From Cupriavidus taiwanensis LMG 19424 (GTDB lineage Bacteria > Pseudomonadota > Gammaproteobacteria > Burkholderiales > Burkholderiaceae): DNA of 64,000 nt. The notes beneath the pieces are model-generated. The model saw only the letters and a program-made list of their open reading frames with translations. It searched no databases and was not told the DNA's origin. The stretch is taken from contig NC_010530.1 in the NCBI RefSeq assembly GCF_000069785.1, forward strand, positions 1,172,001-1,236,000. Reading direction: 5' to 3'. This document shows, one piece after another, positions 16,626 to 26,400 of the stretch; positions within the stretch are counted from its first letter, which is position 1; the number at the start of each line of letters is the position of its first letter. The position numbers and the translations under genes are program-made.

Positions 16626-18263
16626 ATGCCGGCCGCTCCGATTCAACCGACCACCCTGGCATACATGTCACAGATCGCCACGCCACGACTATCCGAACCG
16701 TTTACCTTGCCCGCTGCTGGGCCAGGTGCCCGTCGCCGCGCGGCGCGGGCCGGCGCACGGATCGCGGCCTGGCTCGGCGGCGGCGCGCTGGCGTTGTGCG
16801 CGATGGCGGCCCATGCATTCGACTTCGACACCGTTGCGTCGCGCGCGCGCCAGCTGGCGGCGTCGCCCTACAAGGCGCCTGCGCAGAACCTGCCGCGCGA
16901 GTTGCGCGAGCTGACCTACGAGCGCTATCGCGAGATCGAGTACAAGCCCGAGCGCTTCGCATGGCGCGGCACGCGTTCGCCGTTCGAGCTGTCGTTCTTC
17001 CACGAGGGCATGGTGTTCGACCAGCCCGTGCGTATCCATGAAGTGGTGGGCAACAGCGTGCGGGAATTCCGCTTCGACCCTTCCGCGTTCAACTACGGCC
17101 CGCACAAGGTTGATGCCGCCAAGCTGAAGGGGCTGGGCTACGCCGGCTTCCGCATCCTGTATCCGCTCAACCAGGGCAAGCGCAAGGACGAGCTGGCGTC
17201 GTTCCTCGGCGCCAGCTACTTCCGCGCGCTGGGCAAGGACCAGTGGTACGGGCTTTCGGCCCGTGGCCTGGCAGTGGATACCGCGCTCAACTCGGGCGAG
17301 GAATTCCCGCGCTTCGTTGAATACTGGATCGAGCGCCCCGGCGTCAACGCCAAGGAAATCACCATCTATGCCCTGATGGACTCGCGCCGCATGAGCGGGG
17401 CGTACCGTTTCATCATCAAGCCGGGTGCGGAGACCGCGATGGAGGTCAAGTCGCGCCTCTACCTGCGCGAGAACGTGACCAAGCTCGGCCTGGCGCCGCT
17501 GACCAGCATGTACCTGTACGGCGAGAACCAGCCGTCGCCAGCGCAGGATTTCCGCCCCGAGGTGCACGACTCGGACGGCCTGTCGATCCACCTGGGCACC
17601 GGCGAATGGGTCTGGCGTCCGCTGGTCAATCCCAAGCGTCTGCTGGTGACGTCGTTTGCCGCGACCAATCCGCAGGGGTTCGGGCTGATGCAGCGCGACC
17701 GCAGCTTCAACAGCTACCAGGAAATCGGCGCGTGGTATGAGCGCCGGCCCAGCGGCTGGGTGCAACCGCGCGGCAACTGGGGCTCGGGCCGGGTGGAACT
17801 GGTGCAGATCCCGACGCCGGACGAAACCAACGACAACATCGTTGCGTACTGGGTGCCTGACAACCCGCCCAAGCCCAGGCAAGCCTTCGACTACGAGTAC
17901 CGCCTGCTGTGGCAGAAGGACGGCGAGCAAGAGCCGCCGCTGTCGTGGGTGACCCAGACCCGCCTGGGCCAGGGGCAGACGCGCAGCAAGGAAGACACGA
18001 GCTTTTCGCTGGTGGTGGACTTCGAAGGCCCGGCCTTCCGCAGGCTGCCGGCGGACGTGCGCATCGACCCGGTGGTTTCGGCCGATGCCAACGGCGAGCT
18101 GTTGAAGACGTCGGTGCAGCGCAATGACGCGACCGGCGGCTGGCGCATGACCATGCTGATGCGCCGCAAGGACGAAACCAAGCCGGTAGAGTTGCGCGGC
18201 TATCTTCGCAACGGCAATACAACCCTGTCCGAGACGTGGAGCTACATCTTACCCCCCGGCTAA
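16626..18263 (+). CDS. opgG: Glucan biosynthesis protein G (periplasmic)
   Basis: 545 residues from ATG 16626; ATG 16665 would give 532 and is also plausible. A signal peptide ([18 protein letters not shown]) sits behind a long basic leader, which is common in OpgG. The mature protein matches OpgG/Mdo[36 protein letters not shown] and [12 protein letters not shown]. OpgG works in the periplasm on branching or release of osmoregulated periplasmic glucans made by OpgH. Its last 28 bases overlap opgH, so the two are translationally coupled. Confidence 0.95.
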   Translation: MPAAPIQPTTLAYMSQIATPRLSEPFTLPAAGPGARRRAARAGARIAAWLGGGALALCAMAAHAFDFDTVASRARQLAASPYKAPAQNLPRELRELTYERYREIEYKPERFAWRGTRSPFELSFFHEGMVFDQPVRIHEVVGNSVREFRFDPSAFNYGPHKVDAAKLKGLGYAGFRILYPLNQGKRKDELASFLGASYFRALGKDQWYGLSARGLAVDTALNSGEEFPRFVEYWIERPGVNAKEITIYALMDSRRMSGAYRFIIKPGAETAMEVKSRLYLRENVTKLGLAPLTSMYLYGENQPSPAQDFRPEVHDSDGLSIHLGTGEWVWRPLVNPKRLLVTSFAATNPQGFGLMQRDRSFNSYQEIGAWYERRPSGWVQPRGNWGSGRVELVQIPTPDETNDNIVAYWVPDNPPKPRQAFDYEYRLLWQKDGEQEPPLSWVTQTRLGQGQTRSKEDTSFSLVVDFEGPAFRRLPADVRIDPVVSADANGELLKTSVQRNDATGGWRMTMLMRRKDETKPVELRGYLRNGNTTLSETWSYILPPG

Positions 18264-20860
18264 AGCAGCGACCGGCCCAGGCGGCGGCATGCGAGCGCTA
18301 TCTCGACCGCCTGCCCGTATCGCCTGAAGTGCGCAGCGAACTGCTGGCCGACAGCGCCAGCCTGGCCGCCGCGGCGGCATCGGTCACGCCGCTGGCTGCG
18401 GTGACGCCGGTGATCCCGGTCACGGCCGACGGCCGCGACGCGCAGGAGGCCATCACGCGCCTGCAGTCGAGCCTGGCCGGCAAGGACACGCCGCCGGCGC
18501 ACGGCAGCAGCGCCTACGCCTCGGTGCAGCGTCGCTTCGCCATGGCCTACGGCAATCCGCAGGTGGGCGGCGCGCCTTTGCTGCGCCGGCGCGACGACGG
18601 CACCGTAAAGGTGGACACCGGCCCCGCGCCCGAGCGCAGCTCGATGGTGCCGCGCCAGTGGCCGCCGCATATCGTCACCGGCTGCATCCGCAACACGTGG
18701 CGGCGCATGCTTGGGCGCCCCCCGGTTCCCGAAACGTGGGACACCCTGCACGACGGACCCGATGCCGAAGGCAAATGGCATCCAGCCGGCTCGCACCGCC
18801 GCTGGGTGCTGCTGGGCCTGGTCGGGATCCAGACCGTGCTGGCCACGTACTTCATGACCAACGTGCTGCCGTACCACGGTGCCGATCCGCTGGAGATTGC
18901 CATCCTGGTGCTGTTCGCCATCCTGTTCTCATGGGTGTCGGCCGGCTTCTGGACCGCGATGATGGGCTTCCTGGTGCTGGCCAAGGGCGGCGACAAGCAT
19001 CTGATCTCGCGCTCGGCGGCGCCGGACCGGCCCGATGCGCCGATCGCGTCCGAGGCCCGCACGGCGATCATCATGCCGATCTGCAACGAAGACGTGACCC
19101 GCGTCTTCGCGGGTTTGCGCGCCACCTATGAATCGCTGTCGCGCACACCGCACCTGTCCAACTTCGATTTCATCGTGCTGTCGGACAGCGGCAATCCGGA
19201 CCTGCGCACCGCCGAGCACGATGCCTGGATGGAACTGTGCCGCGCGGTCGGCGGCTTCGGCCGCATCTTCTACCGCTGGCGGCGCCACCGCGTGAAGCGC
19301 AAGACCGGCAACGTGGCCGATTTCTGCCGCCGCTGGGGCAGCAAGTACCGCTACATGGTGGTGCTCGACGCCGACAGCGTGATGAGCGGCGACTGCCTGG
19401 CCACGCTGGTCCGGCTGATGGAAGCCAACCCCGGCGCGGGCATCATCCAGACCGCGCCGCTCGCGGTGGGCCGCGAAACGCTGTATGCGCGCGTACAGCA
19501 GTTCGCCACGCGCGTGTACGGGCCGCTGTTTACCGCCGGGCTGCACTACTGGCAGCTGGGCGAGTCGCACTACTGGGGCCACAACGCCATCATCCGCGTC
19601 AAGCCGTTCATCGAGCATTGCGCGCTGGCGCCGCTGCCGGGCCGCGGCCCGCTGTCGGGCGAGATCCTGTCGCACGACTTTGTCGAGGCCGCGCTGATGC
19701 GCCGCGCCGGCTGGGGCGTGTGGATTGCCTACGACCTCGAAGGCTCGTACGAAGAACTGCCGCCGAATCTGCTCGACGAGGTCAAGCGCGACCGCCGCTG
19801 GTGCCAGGGCAACCTGATGAACTTCCGGCTGTGGCTCAAGCAGGGCTTCCACGTGGTGCACCGCGCGGTGTTCCTGACCGGCATCATGGCGTACCTGTCG
19901 GCGCCGCTGTGGCTGCTGTTCCTGCTGCTGTCCACGGCAATGCTGGCCAAGCATGCGCTGGTGCCGCCGGAATACTTCACGCAGCAATACCAGCTGTTCC
20001 CGACCTGGCCCGAATGGCATCCGGAGAAGGCCCTGGCGCTGTTCTCGGCCACGGCCACGCTGCTGTTCCTGCCCAAGCTCGCCAGCGTGGTGTTGCTGAT
20101 GAAGCAGGCGCGGCGCTACGGCGGCGCGGTGCAGCTCTTTGCCAGCATGCTCATCGAGGTGCTGCTGTCCGCGCTGCTGGCGCCCACGCGCATGCTGTTC
20201 CATACCAAGTTCGTGGTCGCGGCATACAGCGGCTGGGGCATCTCGTGGAAATCGCCGCCGCGTGAAGATGCCGAGACCACCTGGGGCGAAGCGTTCCGCC
20301 GCCACGGCTGGCATACCGCGCTGGGGCTGGCGTGGGGCGGGCTGGTGTACTGGCTGAACCCGTCCTATGTGCTGTGGCTGCTGCCGATCGTCGGTTCGCT
20401 GGCGCTGTCGATCCCGCTGTCGGTGATGCTGTCGCGCGTCTCGCTGGGGCGCGCTTCGCGCAACGCGGGGTTGTTCATGATCCCGGAAGAAACGCTGGTG
20501 CCGCGCGAGATCGTCGAAACGCAGCAGCATGTCGAAAACGCTGCCGAAACGCCGAACTTCGTCGACGCCGTGGTGGACCCGGTCACCAACGCGCTGATGT
20601 GCGCGACCGCGACGCCGCGCGTGGTGCAGCCAGAATCGGCGCGCAAGCGCCACGAAAGCCTGGTCGAGCATGCGCTGACGCACGGGCCGCGCGCGCTGAC
20701 CCCGGCGCAGAAGCACGTGCTGCTTGGCAACCCGTTCGCGCTGGCGCGCCTGCATGAACTGGTGTGGGGCTCGCCGCTGGCCGACGCCGGCTGGAAGGAC
20801 ACGCGCATGCTGGTGCGGCGCGCCGCCAACGTGGTGCCGCTGCGCCCCCGCGCCGCTTAA
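18236..20860 (+). CDS. opgH: Glucans biosynthesis glucosyltransferase H
   Basis: 874 residues from GTG 18236. A processive GT2 glycosyltransferase in the inner membrane that makes the beta-1,2 glucan backbone from UDP-glucose. Visible: an N-terminal cytosolic tail, two helices near 190-245, a GT2 core with [10 protein letters not shown] (DxD, about 377), a DRRWCQGN Q-x-x-R-W-type acceptor motif (about 519), then several C-terminal helices. Length is close to E. coli OpgH (847). It overlaps opgG by 28 bp and is followed by a perfect terminator. Confidence 0.96.
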   Translation: MELHLTPRLKQRPAQAAACERYLDRLPVSPEVRSELLADSASLAAAAASVTPLAAVTPVIPVTADGRDAQEAITRLQSSLAGKDTPPAHGSSAYASVQRRFAMAYGNPQVGGAPLLRRRDDGTVKVDTGPAPERSSMVPRQWPPHIVTGCIRNTWRRMLGRPPVPETWDTLHDGPDAEGKWHPAGSHRRWVLLGLVGIQTVLATYFMTNVLPYHGADPLEIAILVLFAILFSWVSAGFWTAMMGFLVLAKGGDKHLISRSAAPDRPDAPIASEARTAIIMPICNEDVTRVFAGLRATYESLSRTPHLSNFDFIVLSDSGNPDLRTAEHDAWMELCRAVGGFGRIFYRWRRHRVKRKTGNVADFCRRWGSKYRYMVVLDADSVMSGDCLATLVRLMEANPGAGIIQTAPLAVGRETLYARVQQFATRVYGPLFTAGLHYWQLGESHYWGHNAIIRVKPFIEHCALAPLPGRGPLSGEILSHDFVEAALMRRAGWGVWIAYDLEGSYEELPPNLLDEVKRDRRWCQGNLMNFRLWLKQGFHVVHRAVFLTGIMAYLSAPLWLLFLLLSTAMLAKHALVPPEYFTQQYQLFPTWPEWHPEKALALFSATATLLFLPKLASVVLLMKQARRYGGAVQLFASMLIEVLLSALLAPTRMLFHTKFVVAAYSGWGISWKSPPREDAETTWGEAFRRHGWHTALGLAWGGLVYWLNPSYVLWLLPIVGSLALSIPLSVMLSRVSLGRASRNAGLFMIPEETLVPREIVETQQHVENAAETPNFVDAVVDPVTNALMCATATPRVVQPESARKRHESLVEHALTHGPRALTPAQKHVLLGNPFALARLHELVWGSPLADAGWKDTRMLVRRAANVVPLRPRAA

Positions 20861-20874
20861 GGCGTATTGCCTGA

Positions 20875-20910
20875 AACAAGAACGGCCCGCATCAGCGGGC
20901 CGTTCTTGTT
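20875..20910. terminator. Bidirectional terminator after opgH
   Basis: AACAAGAACGGCCCGC (20875-20890), loop ATCA, and a perfect 16-base complement (20895-20910) ending TTCTTGTT. It serves opgH and the convergent gene ending at 20927. Confidence 0.9.
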
Positions 20911-20926
20911 GGCACTGGCGCGTGGC

Positions 20927-21532
20927 TCAGCGCAGCGCAGCGCTGCAGATCGGGCCGTTGATATAGACGTCGCCGATGCGGCGCTCGCCGCGGTCCTTGC
21001 GGGTCATGTAGCGGAACAACATGCTGACGCCCAGCTTGGTCAGGATCTCGACATCGCGGTTCGCGCAGATATTGCGCTGCAGCGGCGCGGCATAATTGAC
21101 CTCGAAGCTGGCCAGGTCGAGCATCGGCCCCCGGTAGTTGGTCAGTTCCAGTTGAAACAATACGTGCTTGCCCGGAACCGACTGGCAACGGCGCAGGCGG
21201 GTTTCGCCGTCGATCTCGATCGGCAGGGCATCGTTGAGCTGACGGCAGGCGCGCGCCAGCACGTTGTCGGGACGGGTGGCGTTGCGCAGCAGTTCGGGCA
21301 CGCCGGCGGCGCCGGTGTTCTGGCCGGTGGCCGCGCCCTTGAGCATGCGGGCGACCGGGTCGGCTTCATCGGACGCGGGAACCAGCAACGGGACATTGGC
21401 GACATTGGCGACATTGGCATTACGCAACTGCGCCGGCGCCGCGCTGGCCGTCAGCGGCAGCGGCAGCAGCAGCACGGCAGCGAGGGCGGCGGTGCCTAGC
21501 GAAGCAGAAAGCGGCGTTGGTCGTATTCTCAT
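20927..21532 (-). CDS. Exported protein of unknown function (paralogue of 63242-63820)
   Basis: 201 residues with a signal peptide (cleavage after TASA near residue 31). The mature part starts with a short N-A-N-V-A tandem repeat, which reflects a 9-bp DNA repeat near 21390-21420. The conserved core holds CRQLNDALPIEID, RRCQSVPGKHVLFQLELT, RNICANRDVEILTKLGVSMLFRY and a final Cys. The same cysteine spacing and the I-C-x-N-x-D-V...L-x-K-L-G motif recur in the gene at 63242-63820. Not recognised otherwise; likely periplasmic with two disulfides. Confidence 0.8.
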   Translation of the reverse strand: MRIRPTPLSASLGTAALAAVLLLPLPLTASAAPAQLRNANVANVANVPLLVPASDEADPVARMLKGAATGQNTGAAGVPELLRNATRPDNVLARACRQLNDALPIEIDGETRLRRCQSVPGKHVLFQLELTNYRGPMLDLASFEVNYAAPLQRNICANRDVEILTKLGVSMLFRYMTRKDRGERRIGDVYINGPICSAALR

Positions 21533-21913
21533 GCAGGCTAATGTTGCGGGGACCTGTACTGTCGTCCCTCTCTGCGAGGCCGACGGCGACTCTTACGCCG
21601 ACAGGCTGGCATTGTACCCTCCACCCCGGCGCGCATGAAAGCCGCGCCCCGCGCGTTGTCGCGCCGCCGAGTTGCCATGCGCATGAACACCAAGGGCACT
21701 GACACCACTATTCACCAATCCTGCCAGGATTGCCAGCTTTGCCGGAGCCGGTTTGCGGCAGGCAAATCTGGCAGGCCGGTTTTTACGTGCCATCGCCCGC
21801 CACCTTTGCCGGTCCCGTCCATATTGGTTATGTTGTGCAACAATTGCACTTTCACCGGCGCTGCCCGCGCGGTCAGCGTGCGGGCAGCGCCATCGCCCTC
21901 GGATACTCTCCCC
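21533..21913. promoter_or_regulatory. Gap between the exported protein and the Bcr-type exporter, with palindromes
   Basis: 381 bases, no gene supported. Perfect inverted repeats are seen: CAATCCT-gcc-AGGATTG at 21716-21732 and GTGCAA-caa-TTGCAC at 21835-21849. The second lies 65 bp before the exporter start codon and is a candidate operator. Divergent promoters must lie here; none could be assigned with confidence. Confidence 0.5.
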
Positions 21914-23137
21914 ATGCCTCATCCCGCAAGCGCCGCCCCCACGTCGCGTTTTCCTGCCTGGCTGCTGATCTGCGGCTCGCTGATGGCGATCGCGCCGCTG
22001 TCGATCGATATGTACCTGCCGAGCTTCCCCACGCTGGCGGGCGATCTGGGCGTCGACATCGGGCAGGTCCAGCTGACCCTCGGCGCCTTCCTGGTCGGGC
22101 TTGCGCTCGGACAGGCTTTCTATGGTCCCTTCAGCGACCGCTTCGGGCGCAAGCCGCCGCTCTATGTCGGGCTATGTCTCTACGTGCTCGCCGCCATGGG
22201 CTGCGCGCTGGCGCGCAACGTGGAATCGCTGATGCTTTGGCGCTTCCTGCAGGCGCTGGGCGGCTGCGCCGGCATGGTGATGGCGCGGGCGGTGATCCGC
22301 GACCGGCTCGAGGCGCATGAATCGGCGCGGGCGTTTTCGTCGCTGATGCTGGTGATGGGCGTGGCGCCGATCCTGGCGCCGATCATCGGCGGCGCGGTCC
22401 TGACCGTATCGGGCTGGCGCGCCATCTTCTGGGTGCTGTCCGGGGCCGGCCTGCTGATCCTGCTGCTGGTCCACCTGCGCATGGAGGAATCGCTGGACCG
22501 CCGCCATGCGGCGCCGCTGCGGCTCGGCACCGTGGCCCGCAGCTACGCGGAACTGCTGCGCGACCGCGAGTTCCTCGGCTACTCGCTGTCAGCCGGGTTC
22601 GGCTCGGCCGGCATGTTTGCGTATATCTCGGGTTCGCCCTTCGTGCTGATCGAACTGCACGGCATCGCGCCATCGCACTATGGCTTTGTGTTCGGTGCCA
22701 ATGCGCTGGGGCTGATCACGATGTCGCAGCTCAATGCCCGGCTGGTGCGCGGCCGTTCGCTCGACCAGGTGCTGGGCGCCACGCTGCTGGCGGCGCTTGC
22801 CGCTGGCATGGTGCTGGCCGTCGCAGCGCTGGCGGGGATGGCGGTGCTGCCGGTACTGCTGGGTGGGTTCTTCGTGTTTATCGGCGCGCTGGGCTGCGTC
22901 TCGCCGAACGCTTCGGCACTGGCGCTTGCGCACCAGGGGCACCGCGCCGGCACGGCTTCGGCGTTGATGGGCACGTTGCAGTTTTCGCTGGGCACGCTGG
23001 GCGGCGCCGCGGTCAGCGTGTGGCGCGACGGCAGCGCGCTGCCGCTGGGCGTGGTGATGGCGGCCTGCGGCGCGGGCGCGGTGCTGATGCGCCATTACGG
23101 GCGATCGGGTGCGCGCGCGCGCCCGGGCGCCCGCTGA
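21914..23137 (+). CDS. Bcr/CflA-family MFS drug exporter
   Basis: 407 residues, 12 predicted helices. The start at ATG 21914 gives a chain that begins just before helix 1 (FPAWLLICGSLMAIAPLSIDMYLPSFP, with the Asp-Met-Tyr-Leu-Pro motif of the Bcr/CflA drug:H+ antiporter-1 group). MFS motif A is GPFSDRFGRKPPLY and motif C-like glycine-rich helices follow. Proton-driven export of bicyclomycin, chloramphenicol or similar compounds is known for the family; the substrate here is unknown. An in-frame extension to 21635 is non-coding in character. Confidence 0.92.
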   Translation: MPHPASAAPTSRFPAWLLICGSLMAIAPLSIDMYLPSFPTLAGDLGVDIGQVQLTLGAFLVGLALGQAFYGPFSDRFGRKPPLYVGLCLYVLAAMGCALARNVESLMLWRFLQALGGCAGMVMARAVIRDRLEAHESARAFSSLMLVMGVAPILAPIIGGAVLTVSGWRAIFWVLSGAGLLILLLVHLRMEESLDRRHAAPLRLGTVARSYAELLRDREFLGYSLSAGFGSAGMFAYISGSPFVLIELHGIAPSHYGFVFGANALGLITMSQLNARLVRGRSLDQVLGATLLAALAAGMVLAVAALAGMAVLPVLLGGFFVFIGALGCVSPNASALALAHQGHRAGTASALMGTLQFSLGTLGGAAVSVWRDGSALPLGVVMAACGAGAVLMRHYGRSGARARPGAR

Positions 23138-23158
23138 CAACCGGCGCCGCGCGCCCGC

Positions 23159-24028
23159 TCAGGCGGCCTGCTGTGCTGCGGCATGCTCCGCGGCGGCGTG
23201 CGGCAACCCGGCCTGTTGCACCACTACCATGTGAGCCGGCATCGGCGCCGCGTAGCCGGCCTGGCCAAAGCACTCGCGGATGATGCGGTTGGTGTCGAAA
23301 TACACTTGCCAGTAATGATCGTTGTGGCAATAGGGCCGCACCGCCAGTACCGGACCGACCAGCGTGAATTCCAGGATCTCGACGTCGACCGGCGGCTCGG
23401 CCAGCACGTTGGGGATCTCGGCAATGCGGGTCTTCAGCAGCGCCGCGGCTTCGGCCACGTCGGTGCTGCCGGCCAGCTGCGCTTTCAGTTCCACGCGCCG
23501 GAACGCATTGGCGGTGAAGTTCTGGATGGTGTCGCTGAAGATCTTGTTGTTGCCGATCACGGTCTGCACATTGTCCGGCGTGTCCAGCGTGGTCGCGAAC
23601 AGGCCGATCTCGCGCACGGTGCCGGTGGTTCCGCCAATGGTGACGAAGTCGCCGACCTTGAACGGCCGCAGTACCACCAGGAATGCGCCGGCGGCGAAGT
23701 TCGCCATCAGCCCGGACCAGGCCATGCCGATGGCCACGCCTGCGGCAGCGATCAGCGCGGCAAAGGTGGTGGTCTGGATGCCGAAGTAGCCGAGGATGCC
23801 GATCACCAGCACCACGTTCAGCGTCACGGTGACGATGGAACCGACATAGCGCAGCAGCGTGGGATCGACCTTCTGCTTGCCGAGCGCGTTCTGCACCATG
23901 CGCACGACAAAGTGGATCAGCCAGCGGCCAATGACCCAGAAGGCGAGCGCCGCCAGGATCTTGACGCCGAATTCGGTGGCGTAGGAGACCACCAGGGTTC
24001 TGAGGTTATCGAAGGTAGAGGCGTCCAT
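23159..24028 (-). CDS. mscS: Small-conductance mechanosensitive channel MscS
   Basis: 289 residues from ATG 24028 (AAAGGA upstream). Three N-terminal helices, with TM3 glycine/alanine packing AALIAAAGVAIGMAWSGLMANFAAGAFLVVLRPFKVGDFV, then the beta domain and the alpha/beta domain, ending in an Ala/His-rich tail. It opens under membrane tension on osmotic downshift. Length matches E. coli MscS (286). It follows amtB on the same strand with a 214-bp gap holding a hairpin. Confidence 0.94.
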   Translation of the reverse strand: MDASTFDNLRTLVVSYATEFGVKILAALAFWVIGRWLIHFVVRMVQNALGKQKVDPTLLRYVGSIVTVTLNVVLVIGILGYFGIQTTTFAALIAAAGVAIGMAWSGLMANFAAGAFLVVLRPFKVGDFVTIGGTTGTVREIGLFATTLDTPDNVQTVIGNNKIFSDTIQNFTANAFRRVELKAQLAGSTDVAEAAALLKTRIAEIPNVLAEPPVDVEILEFTLVGPVLAVRPYCHNDHYWQVYFDTNRIIRECFGQAGYAAPMPAHMVVVQQAGLPHAAAEHAAAQQAA

Positions 24029-24187
24029 TGGCGTAGTCCTTTCGAGTTGGTGTAACCGGCCAGCCGCCGACCCAACATCCCCCGAACCAGCCGGCTGCGG
24101 CGTGCGAGCCCCTGCGCGTTGCGCGCAATGACCGGGCACGGCAATTATTGAGAGGCCGCGTGCCGAAGTGCAAGCAAATAATTGTTA

Positions 24188-24214
24188 AGACAAGCCGCCT
24201 TGCACGGCTTGTCT
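24188..24214 (-). terminator. Probable terminator of amtB
   Basis: AGACAAGCCG (24188-24197) and CGGCTTGTCT (24205-24214) form a perfect 10-bp stem with a 7-base loop, 29 bp past the amtB stop codon. On the minus strand it is followed by TTAACAATTATTT, a weak T-rich tract. Confidence 0.6.
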
Positions 24215-24242
24215 GTTTATATCGCAAATGCGCTGGCGCGGA

Positions 24243-25445
24243 TTACCAGTTGGTTTCGCGCTCGGGTGTCGCGGAAATCCGGTGCACGGTCAGGTCCGCG
24301 CCATTGAACTCGCCTTCGGGGTCGAGGCGGATGCCAACCAGCCGCTTCAGCGTGCCATAGACCAGCGTGCCACCGGCCAGCGCCACCACGATGCCAAGCA
24401 GGGTGCCGAGCAGTTGCGCGCCGAGCGAGACCCCGCCGAGGCCCCCCAGCGCCTTCACGCCGAAGATGCCCGCGGCGATGCCGCCCCAGGCACCGCACAG
24501 CCCGTGCAGCGGCCAGACGCCGAGCACATCGTCGATATGCCACCTGTTTTGCGCCAGGGTGAACATATAGACGAACAGCGCGCCCGCCACGGCACCCGTG
24601 ACCAGCGCGCCAAGCGGATGCATCAGGTCCGAACCAGCGCATACCGCCACCAGGCCGGCCAGCGGCCCGTTGTAGACGAAGCCCGGATCGTTGCGTCCGG
24701 CCAGCCAGGCGGCCAGCGTGCCGCCAGTCATCGCCATCAGCGAATTGATCGCCACCAGGCCGCTGATCTTGTCGACGGTCTGCGCGCTCATCACGTTGAA
24801 GCCGAACCAGCCCACCGCAAGAATCCAGGCGCCCAGCGCCAGGAACGGGATGTTGGACGGCGGATGCGCGCTGATGCGGCCGTCCTTCTGATAGCGGCCG
24901 CGGCGCGCGCCCAGCAGCAGCACCGCAGGCAGCGCAATCCAGCCGCCCAGGGCATGCACCACCACCGAGCCGGCAAAATCGTGGAAGGGCGCGCCGGCGA
25001 TGCGCGTCAGCCAGTCCTGGACGCCGTAGCGCTGGTTCCACACCATGCCTTCGAAAAACGGATAGACAAAACCCACCAGCACGAACGTGGCAACCAGTTG
25101 CGGATTGAAACGCGAGCGTTCGGCAATACCGCCGGAGATAATCGCCGGAATGGCGGCGGCAAAGGTTGCCAGGAAAAAGAACTTGACCAGTTCGTAACCG
25201 TTTTTCTGGGCCAGCGTTTCGGCGCCGGAAAAGAACTGCACGCCATAGGCGATGGTGTAGCCAATAAAGAAATAGGCGATGGTGGACACCGCGAAATCCA
25301 CCAGGATCTTTACCAGCGCGTTGACCTGGTTTTTCTTGCGCACCGTGCCCAGTTCCAGGAAGGCAAAGCCGGCGTGCATGGCCAGCACCATGATGGCGCC
25401 AAGCAGGATAAACAGCGCGTCGGTGCCGGTCTTCCAGTTGTCCAT
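24243..25445 (-). CDS. amtB: Ammonium transporter
   Basis: 400 residues with 11 predicted helices and no cleaved signal. The twin pore histidines are seen in VVVHALGGW and PLHGLCGAW. ATG 25445 has GAGGT upstream. AmtB passes ammonia across the inner membrane under nitrogen limitation. No glnK (PII) gene is next to it, unlike the common glnK-amtB pair. A sigma-54 promoter at 25479-25494 and an NtrC-like box at 25616-25632 point to nitrogen control. Confidence 0.95.
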   Translation of the reverse strand: MDNWKTGTDALFILLGAIMVLAMHAGFAFLELGTVRKKNQVNALVKILVDFAVSTIAYFFIGYTIAYGVQFFSGAETLAQKNGYELVKFFFLATFAAAIPAIISGGIAERSRFNPQLVATFVLVGFVYPFFEGMVWNQRYGVQDWLTRIAGAPFHDFAGSVVVHALGGWIALPAVLLLGARRGRYQKDGRISAHPPSNIPFLALGAWILAVGWFGFNVMSAQTVDKISGLVAINSLMAMTGGTLAAWLAGRNDPGFVYNGPLAGLVAVCAGSDLMHPLGALVTGAVAGALFVYMFTLAQNRWHIDDVLGVWPLHGLCGAWGGIAAGIFGVKALGGLGGVSLGAQLLGTLLGIVVALAGGTLVYGTLKRLVGIRLDPEGEFNGADLTVHRISATPERETNW

Positions 25446-25478
25446 AGTGACCTCATGCTCAAAATGGGCGCATCCGTA

Positions 25479-25494
25479 TGCAAAAAGCATTCCA
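25479..25494 (-). promoter_or_regulatory. Sigma-54 promoter of amtB
   Basis: On the minus strand TGGAATG-CTTT-TTGCA matches TGGCACG-N4-TTGCW with exact GG-to-GC spacing. The predicted start near 25468 leaves a 22-base leader to the amtB ATG. Confidence 0.75.
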
Positions 25495-25615
25495 GAGTCG
25501 GCCGCATCCTGGTGCCGGCTGCACCGTAGCGGGTAAAGATCCGCACCGGCATGCCGCGGGCGGTCCATCCCTTGGCGCATGGTGGCATCGGCCAGCTGCC
25601 AGCGGCCGGACCGCG

Positions 25616-25632
25616 TGCGCCAAAATGGCGCG
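25616..25632. promoter_or_regulatory. NtrC-like enhancer site
   Basis: TGCGCCAAAATGGCGCG contains a perfect palindrome GCGCCA-aaa-TGGCGC, close to the NtrC consensus TGCACCA-N3-TGGTGCA (one transition per arm). It lies about 155 bp upstream of the predicted amtB start, a normal enhancer distance. Confidence 0.6.
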
Positions 25633-25942
25633 AACAAGGGGGCTTTGCGCGACCTGTTGTGGTGCGTCGCCCTATTTGGGGGAATCTGTCCTATGCTGAG
25701 TAGTTTTGGGGGCGCGATTTCAGGCCAACCGCCCCGGCCCGGCAAAATGGGGCGCCTGGCAAGTGCGAACAGCAGGGGAAATTGCCCGCTAACCGGCCTC
25801 AAGCAAGGATTTGCGGGTTTTTTTGTCGCATTGGTGCCACTGGGGATTGCTCAACGCGCGACGGGCAGATTAGACTGCGCCGATCGATGGCCGGCCGCGA
25901 GGCCGGCACATCGGTGACGACGACCAACAAGGGAAATCAGCC

Positions 25943-26224
25943 ATGAATAAAGGTGAACTGGTATCGGCCATCGCCGCGGAAGCAGAATTGAGCAATGCCG
26001 CCGCCGAGCGTGCGCTCAACGCAGCGCTGGACAGTATCAAGAAGGCAGTGGCAAAGGGTGATTCTGTAACGCTGGTGGGTTTCGGCAGCTTCGCCGCCGG
26101 CAAGCGCGCTGCCCGTACCGGCCGCAATCCGCGCACCGGCGAAACCATCAAGATTCCGGCCGCCAAGACGGTCAAGTTCTCGGCAGGCCAGGGTTTCAAG
26201 GACGCCGTGAACAAGAAAAAGTAA
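25943..26224 (+). CDS. hupB: DNA-binding protein HU
   Basis: 93 residues, a standard [63 protein letters not shown] (beta-arm with RNPRTGE) and a C-terminal helix. It bends and compacts DNA. ATG 25943 begins the canonical MNK start. Single gene closed by a textbook terminator. Confidence 0.96.
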   Translation: MNKGELVSAIAAEAELSNAAAERALNAALDSIKKAVAKGDSVTLVGFGSFAAGKRAARTGRNPRTGETIKIPAAKTVKFSAGQGFKDAVNKKK

Positions 26225-26247
26225 GCAGTTTGCGTCCAAAGCGAAAG

Positions 26248-26273
26248 AAGCGGCCTGGCAGGCCGCTTTTTTT
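26248..26273 (+). terminator. Intrinsic terminator of hupB
   Basis: AAGCGGCCT (26248-26256), loop GGC, AGGCCGCTT (26260-26268), running into seven T residues (26267-26273). Confidence 0.93.
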
Positions 26274-26400
26274 ATGTGCCGGTCCCTGCGCCAGCGGGGG
26301 CGACGCGGCGCCATGACGCCGCAACGGCGCGGCGATCCGGGTTAAACTGCCGGCGCCCGCAGCCGGCAATCCCGCCCCCGCAATCTTCGTTTCCCGCATC

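Larger units (their letters stand above)
25446..25942. promoter_or_regulatory. amtB-hupB divergent control region
   Basis: 497 bases with no gene. The left half carries the amtB sigma-54 promoter and upstream NtrC-like site (listed separately). A reverse-order repeat GGTGC-cggct-GCACC is at 25511-25525. The right half must hold the hupB promoter; an AT-richer stretch near 25670-25700 was noted without a clear -35/-10. Confidence 0.6.

Noticed and set aside
18929..20755. 608-codon minus-strand open frame
   Set aside because: It is antisense to opgH, which has a complete GT2 active site; the antisense product is Arg/His-rich without domains.
25505..25519. Alternative sigma-54 match (GGCACCAGGATGC on the minus strand)
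   Set aside because: GG to GC spacing is one base short; the match at 25479-25494 has exact spacing and a better leader length.
25511..25525. GGTGC-N5-GCACC as a second NtrC site before amtB
   Set aside because: Half-sites are in reverse order to the NtrC consensus (GCACC-N5-GGTGC), so it is noted only as a hairpin.
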